DNA of 64,000 bases from Steroidobacter gossypii (lineage in GTDB: Bacteria > Pseudomonadota > Gammaproteobacteria > Steroidobacterales > Steroidobacteraceae), in the NCBI RefSeq assembly GCF_016801985.1, contig NZ_JAEVLS010000008.1:355093-419092 (forward strand), in the 5' to 3' direction. The notes below the pieces were generated by a model, which did not search any database, was not told where the DNA came from, and was given only the letters and a program-made list of their open reading frames with translations. The position numbers were made by a program, and so were the translations under genes. Shown here piece after piece: positions 16,157-25,400 of the stretch (position 1 is its first letter; each line of letters opens with the position of its first letter).

Positions 16157-16474
16157 ATGGCGATGCAAACTTTCGAAGAGCTGGCGGACGAAGACCTGGA
16201 CCGGATCGAAGCTCGAGCGGCGGCCGCGACCACCGGACCCTGGTTCTCATATGTGGCCGGCCGCGATCCGGAAGCCGACGGCAGCTTCATCGAGCTGGGC
16301 AGGTGTAACGAAGTCGGGACCTTCGAGTCCATCGAGCTCGTCGGCGCGACGGCAGCCGACCAGGACTTCATCGCCAGCGCGAGGCAGGATGTGCCGATGT
16401 TGCTGCGTGCAGTTCGCTGCTTGCGCGCCCGCCTGCGCTACGAATCCGTTTCGAACAAGAACGACTCGCACTAG
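16157..16474 (+). CDS. small protein of unknown function, first gene of the PKS-A operon
   Basis: A GGAGG site precedes the ATG at 16157, giving 105 residues; the frame is open from 16124. The sequence DEDLDRIEARAAAATTGPW and the C-terminal ADQDFIASARQDVPMLLRAVRCLRARL follow a pattern I know from small uncharacterised actinobacterial and phage proteins (xxxRAxAATPGPW ... DxxFIAxARxDVPxLL). There is no signal peptide or membrane helix. A truncated relative (ELSDEELARIERLAEAATERD) lies at 49701, next to the third ops-like element, which suggests that this small gene belongs to the leader-operon unit. Function unknown. Confidence 0.65.
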   Translation: MAMQTFEELADEDLDRIEARAAAATTGPWFSYVAGRDPEADGSFIELGRCNEVGTFESIELVGATAADQDFIASARQDVPMLLRAVRCLRARLRYESVSNKNDSH

Positions 16475-16484
16475 ATCAACGACG

Positions 16485-19400
16485 ATGGACCAGGACACGT
16501 TACAGGACCGGACCGAGACTTATCTGACGTCGCTGATCAGCGCGGCGGCACAGACATCCGCTGCGTTCGATGCGCAGGCGCCATTCGGCGAGCTCGGCGT
16601 CAACTCGTTCCAGGTGCTCAAGATCATCAAGCGGCTGGAGCAGGACTTCGGCGCCTTGCCGAAAACGCTGTTGTTCGAGAATTTCAACGTTCGGGATCTC
16701 GCGAGCTACTTCGTAAAGGCGCATGCGGCCGTGCTGGCTCAAAAGTTTGCAACCGAAACGGCCGCTCCTGTCCGCTCATCCGCGCCGCGGGTCGAGCTCA
16801 CGGAAAAGGCGGCGCCGGCACAGAGCGCGCCGACCATCGCAGCCGCCGCGGCGCCGCCGAAGCTCATCGCGATCAAGCACCTGGAGAATTATCCGCAGCT
16901 CCAGCGGCGGCGCCAGGAAATCTTTCATCAGTACAAGAATGAGTCGTCGGTCTCGCGCGGCACCCAAGTGATCGCGCCGCTGCTGTTCTTCGGCGGCGAG
17001 CAGCGCGGCTATTTCAACTGCGGCCGCAGCAAGGACATCTTGCTTGCCTACGGGTACACCGGGCCGGCCGATCACTTCCTGTCGCTCGCCGAGCAACTGT
17101 ATCGCTACTGCACGGACCGCGGACTGCAGTTCAATTTGTTTGCCGAACAGCCGTTGCCCGATATGTGCGGCAAGCGCTTTACCGCGACCCCGTTCGGGGT
17201 CATGCAGCGGATCGTCGACCTGCGCTCGTTCACGCTCGAAGGACAGAAGATGCGCCGTTTGCGCTATCAGGTGTCCAAGTTCGAGAAAGCGGGCGCGTGT
17301 CGCACCGAGGAATACCTCTGTGGCAGCGACCCGCAAAAAGCGCAGACGATCGCGGCCATCATCGACAAGTGGTGCGCTTCGCGCACGATGGTCAATCCGC
17401 TCATATATATCGTCAAGGACGAGATCCTCGCCGGCACACTCGCCCGCGAGCATCGGCTGTTCCTGACCTATGTCGACGACGTCATGCAGAACGTAATTCT
17501 GATCTCGCCGATGGCGGCGGGCGAGCAGGGCGATCGTCGGGGCTATCTGATGGACCTGGAGTTCTACGGCGCCGACATGCCGCTCGGCGGCCTGGAGTTC
17601 GCGATCGTCAATATCGTCAACACGCTGCTGGCCGAAGGCTGCGACGTGTTCAGCATGGGCGGTACTTACGGCTGCAAGTGCAGCGACTCGCCGACTGCCG
17701 ATGCCGAGATCGAGAGCGTGCTGAGCGATCTGCGGCAGCAGAACATCTTCAACGACGAAGGTAATCTGCAGTTCAAGAACAAGTTTCGTCCCGAGAACAA
17801 GAATATCTTTCTGTGTCGTGCGGCGGACGCCGGCAAGGCGGACAACGTCATCGACATCATCATGATGATCGCCGATCCGGCGCTCACGCAGGCCGATGAT
17901 GTCGATGGCGTAGCTGCGCAGACGCAGCCGCCAGTGGCAGCCGCGATCGAAGGCAATGGGCGCTCGCAGGCGCTGGCCGAAGCCGGGTTCAATCCGCACA
18001 ACCTTCCCACGGAGCACGTCGATTTCGACCTGAAGACGGATTCGTGGGCGCAGCTGCGACTGCCGGCCATCGAAAAGCAGACGTCCACTCTGTTGGGGAG
18101 ATTGCAGCAGCCCGTGAACGTCAATTCGGCGCTTCGAGAGCTGTTGCCGTTCAATCATTTCGTGCTGACGGAATCCGGGCGGGCGGCGGAAGAGGTTTTC
18201 TGCCGAGCATGGCAGAAGCAGGGGCGAGTGCCCCAGAACGTGCTGTTCCCGAGCACGATCTTCCATCAGATCGACAAAGGCTTCGAGCCGCGGGAAATGC
18301 CATGCGCCGCGCTGTTCGATCTGCACGCCAACGCGTTGTACAAGGGCAACTTGGACGTGGCGGCGCTGCGCGCGGAGCTCGAGCAATACAGTGCGAACAT
18401 CGCCTATGTCTGCATCGAGTTGGCAAACAACGCGGCGGGCGGCGGGGCGGTTTCGTTATCTCACCTGAAGCAAGTGAAGGCGTTGCTGGAGCAGCACGGC
18501 ATTGCATTGGTACTGGATGCAACGCGCGTGCTGGAGAATGCGCTCGCCCTCCTCGAGGACGATTCCGAGTGCCCGGGCAAGTCGCTGTGGCAAGTCGCGA
18601 CTGACCTGTTGTCGCAGGCCGATGCTGTTGTCGCGAGTCTGGCCAAGGACTTTTGCGTCAACAAAGGCGGCCTCATTGCGACCAATGATCCGGCGCTGTA
18701 CGAACGGCTGCAGGCATTGCTGCAACGGGACGGCAAGGGCCTGGACGTGATCGATAGAAGATGTGTCGCGCTGTCGCTGCGGAATCAAAAGTTCATCGAG
18801 AGCCAGGTGCGTCGGCGCGTCGCAGCCGTGCGCTCATTGCAGCAGCGGCTGCTCGACTGTGGCGTGCCGCTGGCGAATCGGGCGGCGGGCCATTGCGTGC
18901 TGATCGATGTCAAACAGATCCCGGAATTCCGCGATCTCCAGGCGCCGGTCGCTTCCTTTGTCGCGTGGTTGTATCTCGCCACCGGCATCCGTGCAGGAGC
19001 GCACAGCGTCGGCATGCAGCAGCATCCGGCGTTGAGGCATCTGGTGCGTCTGGCAATCCCGGTCGGGCTCAAGCACGAGGAAGTGCAGGCGATCGAGGAG
19101 CGGCTCGCGGCAGCCTTTGCCAACAAGGTCAACATTCCTGATCTGAGGCCCGCTGGCGGACGCGGCGAGCACGTCGGCGATCTGCACGCGAGCTTCAAGC
19201 TCGACCGCTATCTGCACCCGGTTGCGACAGTCGCCTCGGGCACGACTGAGCCGGTCGTCGGTGCGCCGAGTGCGAAGGAAACTGCGCTCCCACGCAATGC
19301 AGATCGAAATGGGAGTGGCGTCGGGGAGATCGCGATCGTCGGCATGGCCGGACGATTTCCCAAGGCCAGAAACATGGCTGAGTTGTGGCAGAACCTGGCG

Positions 19401-22400
19401 CAAGGCGTGGATTGCATCAGCGAGCTTCCGCAGTCGCGCTACCTGCGGCGGCGGCAGCGCGATGTGCTCGGCAAATATCGCGGCGGATTCATCGAGGACA
19501 TCGATCGCTTCGACTCGCTGTTCTTCAATATTTCACCCCGAGAAGCTGCAACCCTGGATCCGCAGGAGCGCCTGTTCCTCGAAGTGGCGTGGGAGGCGCT
19601 GGAGGACGCGGGTTACTACCCGGAGGCGTTCGAGAGCGAAGCGCTCGGTGCACGCCGCGTCGGAGTTTTCGTCGGGGCTGTCTGGGCGATGTATCAAATG
19701 GTGGGCGCCGAAGAGCGCCTGGCCGGCAACGATGCGATTGCCAACTCGTTTCTGTGGAGCGTCGCGAATCGCGCTTCGTATTTCATGAACTTCACTGGCC
19801 CGAGCATCGCGGTGGACACGGCATGCTCGGCCAGCCTGACGGCGATTCATCTTGCCTGCGATGCCATCCAGCGCGGCGAGTGTGCGGCTGCCATCGTCGG
19901 CGGCGTCAATCTGGACGTGCATCAATGCAAACAGGAGATCACCGTCGCGGGAGGATTGCTTTCTGCTGATGGCGCCTGCCGTGCGTTCGGCCGCGGCGCC
20001 AGCGGCTACGTTCCGGGCGAAGGTGTTGGAGCGTTGGTGCTGAAACCGCTCGCGCATGCGCAACGCGATCGAGACAATATCTATGCGGTAATCAAGAGCT
20101 CCGCGATCAATCATGGTGGCCGAAACAGCGGCTACGCGGTGCCGAATCCGAAGGCGCAAAGCAACGTGATCGCGGCGGCTCTGGACCGGGCCAACATCGA
20201 TGCCCGCAGCATCGCGTACATCGAAGCGCATGGCACCGGTACCGAGCTCGGCGATCCGATCGAAATCGCCGGCCTCAATCAAGCGTTCGAAAAGAACCAG
20301 GTCGCTTTGCAAAGCTGTGCGATCGGATCGATCAAGACCAACATCGGTCACTTGGAAGCGGCTGCCGGTATCGCGGGGATGTGCAAGGTGCTCCTGCAGA
20401 TGCGCCATCGGGCGCTGGTGCCCTCGCTGCATTCCAATCAGCTCAACGAGCTCATCGACTTCGCGAATTCACGCTTCCGTGTGCAGCAACAGCTCGCACC
20501 ATGGGAACCCAAGCAGATCGATGGTGTGCGGCAGCCGCTGCGTGCGGGTATCAGCTCGTTCGGAGCGGGTGGCTCCAATGCCCATGTGATTCTAGAGGCG
20601 CACGAACTCTCGGACGGTGCAGCGAGCGAATCGCCGCAGGATGGCGGCTCGCGGATCATTCCGCTCTCGGCACGCAACGAAGAACAATTGCGTCAAGTCG
20701 CCGGTCGGCTCGAGGCGTTCATCAACTCACGTCGTGAAGATGCAGCTGCGCCGACGCTCGACGACATCGCGTTCACGCTGCAGCTCGGCCGCAAATCCTT
20801 CGACTACCGCGTAGCGATTGTCGCCAGCAGCATCGATCAGCTGCTGCAAAGGCTGCAGGCCTTCCTGAGCAACACGCGCGACGATCAGATCGTGATCGGG
20901 CACGTGAAGAATGCCGAAGGCATTACCAAGCTGCTCAGCCGCAAAGAAAAAGAAACATTCGTCGACCTGCTGGCGCAGTCGCGCGAGCCGCTGAAGCTGG
21001 CGCAGCTGTGGATCGACGGTCTGTTGCCGGACTGGCAGGGCGCGCAGATACAGACGGCCGGGCGCCGCATTTCGCTGCCGACCTATCCGTTCGCCGACAA
21101 GCGTCATTGGCTGGGCAACGCTGGGATCGTAAGTGAAATTGCCGGCGCGTCGAGCCGAACGCTGCACCCGCTGATCGACACCAACGAATCGACGTTCGAG
21201 CGGCAGTTGTTCCGCAAAACATTCACCGCCCGGGAATTCTTCATTTACGACCACTTGGTCTCGGAGATCCCGACATTGCCGGGGGTCGCCTATCTGGACC
21301 TCGCGCGCAAGGCAGGCGAGATCGCCGCCGGACGCAAGGTGCACAAGATCAAGAACATCGTCTGGGTCAGCCCGCTGACGGTTCGCGATGGGGTTGCCAA
21401 CGAAGCCTTCATCGAATTGAAACCGGCGGGCGACGCCGTGGCCTTCGAGGTGTTCAGCGAGCGTCAGGACGGCGGCCGGCTGTTGTATTGCCAAGGCAAA
21501 CTGCACTACGCGGGCGCCCACCAGCCTGCAGCCGATGAATATGTCGACATCGCCGCGATACGCGCCCGCTGCGCCAAAGTGATGGATGGCAGCAACGCCT
21601 ACCCGCTGTTCAAATCTCTGGGCCTGGATCTCGGTCCGGGCTTCCAGGCATTGCAGGAGGTCTATCGCAATCCGCAAGCGGGTTTCGAAGTGCTCGGTGC
21701 GCTGAAGATCCCGAGCGGCGGCGAGTTGCGATTCGAAGAATTCGTGCTGCATCCGTCGTTGGTCGATGCATCTTTCCAGGCAGCGATGGGCGCGCGTCTC
21801 GCGGATGCGGGCGGCGAGATGTTCGTGCCGTATTCGCTCGGCGAGGTCGAGATCCTGCATCCGCTGACGCCGGCTTGTTACAGCTACGTCACTGCAGTCG
21901 AAGACGGCAAGAAAGCATCGAAGCTGTCGAAGATGAATGTGATGATCGTCGATGAGCTCGGCAAGGTGCTGGTCAAGGTGCGTGACTCAGTCGGCGTGCC
22001 GTTGCTCGACGTGCACGCCAAGCCTGCTCACAGCGAATCCGCGCCGACACTTCCGTCGGCGGGCGCGGAGGGAGAGTTCTCGACGCTGTACTACGGCACG
22101 CATTGGCAGCCGTCGCTGCTGCCACGAACAGAAGCGGCTGCGGCCACGGCGTGGACGGTCGTGCTGTTTACACCCGATCGAGCGTCTCACGACTCATATC
22201 GCGAGCAACTCATCGCGACTGGCGATGGGCAGACCGCATTGGTCGCGGTGTACGCTGGAGATGCCTTCGCCCGAATCGACGAGCGCAGCTATTGCGTCAA
22301 TGCCGGCAATCGCGACGATTTCGCGACGTTGTTGTCATCTCTGCAACGGGACTTCACGACGCCAATGCAACTGTGCTTCGCGTGGTCGGCGCTGCCTGCC

Positions 22401-25400
22401 ATCGCGAACGATGAGGACGACGCCGTCGAACGCACGGTCGAGGCGCTCGATCGCGGCGTCCACGCGTTCTTGAACCTGTGTCAGGCCATCATTGCGCAAA
22501 AGTGCGAAAGCGAAGTGCGCCTGCAGTATGTGCACTTCAGCGCGCCCGGCATATCACAACCGCACAACGATGCAATCCAGGGTTTTGCAACGATACTGCG
22601 CGCCGAGAGTCCGCGGTTGTCGTGCAAGGTCATCGAGTTCCAACAGCCCGAGGCGGCGTTCGACTCGACAGTGGTCGCGGCGCTGACGAACGAGCTCTCC
22701 GACGACACCAAGGCGCTTGCGATTCGATATTGCGACGGCAAGCGGCACTTGCGGCGGATCTCCGCTGCGCCGACGGTATCCGTGACTACGGCCGATGAGG
22801 CCGCGATCAAACATCGCGGTGTGTATCTGATAACCGGTGGCGCCGGCGGGCTGGGATTGATCTTCGCCGAGTACCTGGCGAAGCAGTTCCAGGCGCGGCT
22901 GATGTTGACCGGACGCAGTCCGTTGCAGGCCGATGTAGAGACGGTGTTGAATGGGCTGCGCGGAGCTGGGGCCGAGGTGCTCTACGTCCAGGCGGACGTC
23001 GCCAAGCGCGAAGATGTCGACGCGCTGGTTCGGGCCTGCATCGAGAATTTCGGCGCACTGCATGGTGTGATTCACAGCGCGGGCGTGCTGCGCGACGCTT
23101 ACATCCGCAACAAGACTCGCGAAGAAATGCAGGCGGTGTTCGCGCCGAAGATTCTGGGCACGCTGCTGCTGGACGAAGCCACTCGCCGAGTGCCGCTCGA
23201 CTTCTTCGTCATGTTCTCATCGCTGGCGGCACTTGCCGGCAACGCCGGTCAAAGCGACTACTCGTTCGCGAATCACTTCATGGATGCATTCGCAGCCCGG
23301 CGCGATGTGCTCGCACGGCGAGGGGCGCGTCACGGCAGGACATTGAGCCTGAACTGGTCCATCTGGGCCGAAGGCGGCATGCGGCTGGACGAACAGACCG
23401 CAACGTTTTTCCGGCGCAACCTGGGGATCAAGCCCCTCGAGCGGGAGGTCGGCATCCAGGCGCTCCTGCACGGCTTGAACAGCGACGTTCCGCACCTGGC
23501 CGTCGTGCAGGGCGTGAGGGAGAAAATAGAACGCGCATGGGGAATCAGCGAGATCGAGACGCCAGCGGTGCCGCAACGAACAGCGCCGGCGAGGATGGCG
23601 AGTGGCCCTGCCGCAAGCTCCGGCGATGATTTGACGTTGACCGTGCAGAATACGCTGTCGCGCATCGTGATGGATTTCTTGAAGCTGGACGCGGACGATC
23701 TCGATCTCGACAAGATCCTGCTGGACCTCGGCTTCGATTCCATCGGCCTGACTTCCTTCAGCAATCTGGTCAACGAGCAGTACGGGCTCGATGTGACACC
23801 CGTGCTGTTCTTCGAATATCCGAGCATTCGGGAGATTGCGAAGCACCTGGCCAGCGAGCATCACGACCAGATCGCGCGGGTGCACGGCCAGGCCGCGCCC
23901 TCAGCAACGGTTGCATCGGCAAATCCCATCGCCGACGACGCGCCCGTCGCATTCAAGAAGAAATGGAGCGCCGAGGAGGCGCAGCACGCTGCGCCGGTCA
24001 CCAGCGGCGGTTTCTCTGCCGAACGCCGCTTCATCGAAAGACCGATCGCAATCGTTGGCATGAGCGGCGTGATGCCGCAGGCCGACGATCTCGACGAGTA
24101 CTGGGACAAGCTGAGCAAGGCCGAGAACAACATGGTCACTCTGGTGCCGGCAGATCGCTGGAGCTGGGAGGACTATTACGGCAATCCGCTCGCGGAGAAG
24201 AACAAAACATTGTCGAAATGGGGCGGCTTCATGCGGGAGGTCGACAAGTTCGATCCGCTGTTCTGGGGCATTTCACCGCGCGAGGCGGAGATGATGGACC
24301 CGCAGCAGCGCATTTTCCTGGAGTCGGTCTGGGGCGCGATCGAAGATTCGGGTCACAAGGTTTCGGAGCTGGCCGGCACGCGCACGGGCTTGTTCGTCGG
24401 CGCCGCGACGCGCGATTACATCGACCTGATGGCGATGAAACAGGCCGACCTGGACGGCTATTCGGCCTCCGGAACCTCGCACGCGGTGCTGGTCAATCGT
24501 ATTTCGTTTCTGCTGAACCTGCATGGGCCGAGCGCGCCGCTCGATACAGCCTGCTCCAGCTCGTTGGTGGCGCTGCATCGGGCGATCGAATCGATACATA
24601 CCGGCAGCTGCGACATGGCGATCGTCGGAGGTGTGCAAGTCATGCTGACGCCTGCCGGTCACATATCGTTTGGCGCCGCGGGCATGCTCGCGGACGACGG
24701 CAAGTGCAAGACGTTCGATGCGCGGGCGAATGGATATGTGCGCGGCGAGGGCTCGGGTGCGATCTTCATCAAGCCGCTCGACCGGGCCGTGGCCGATGGC
24801 GATCACATTTATGCAGTGATCAAGGCGACGGCCGAGAATCACGGCGGCAAGGCAACGATGCTGACGGCGCCGAATCCGAACGCGCAGGCCGAGCTGCTGG
24901 TCGAGGCGTACGACAGAGCCGAGATCGATCCTCGCAGCGTGAGCTACCTGGAGTGCCACGGAACGGGCACGAGCCTGGGCGATCCGATCGAAGTCCAGGC
25001 CATGAAGAAGGCGTTCGCGGATCTGTATCGCAAGCACCAGCTGCCGCCGGCGAGCAAGCCGCACATCGGGCTCACATCCGCGAAGACTAACATCGGCCAC
25101 CTCGAAACCGCCGCGGGCATCGCGGGCATCTTGAAGGTGCTGCTGTCGATCAAGCATCGACAGATTCCGGCGCTGTTGCATTTCGAGAAGTTGAATCCCT
25201 ATATCAACCTCGACAACACGCCGTTCTATCCGGTTGCGAGGACCTGTGCCTGGGAGCCCATCCTCGATGATAGCGGCAAGCCTTATCCGCGCCGCGCGGG
25301 CATCAGCTCGTTCGGATTCGGTGGTGCGAACGTGCACGTCGTCCTCGAGGAGTACTCGGAATCGCAAGTGTCGGCACACGGTCGTCCGAACGGGCCGTAC

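Noticed and set aside
16017..16484. Longer N-terminus for PKS-A
   Set aside because: It overlaps the leader and the small protein gene, is not carrier-like, and the ATG at 16485 gives a natural ACP start.
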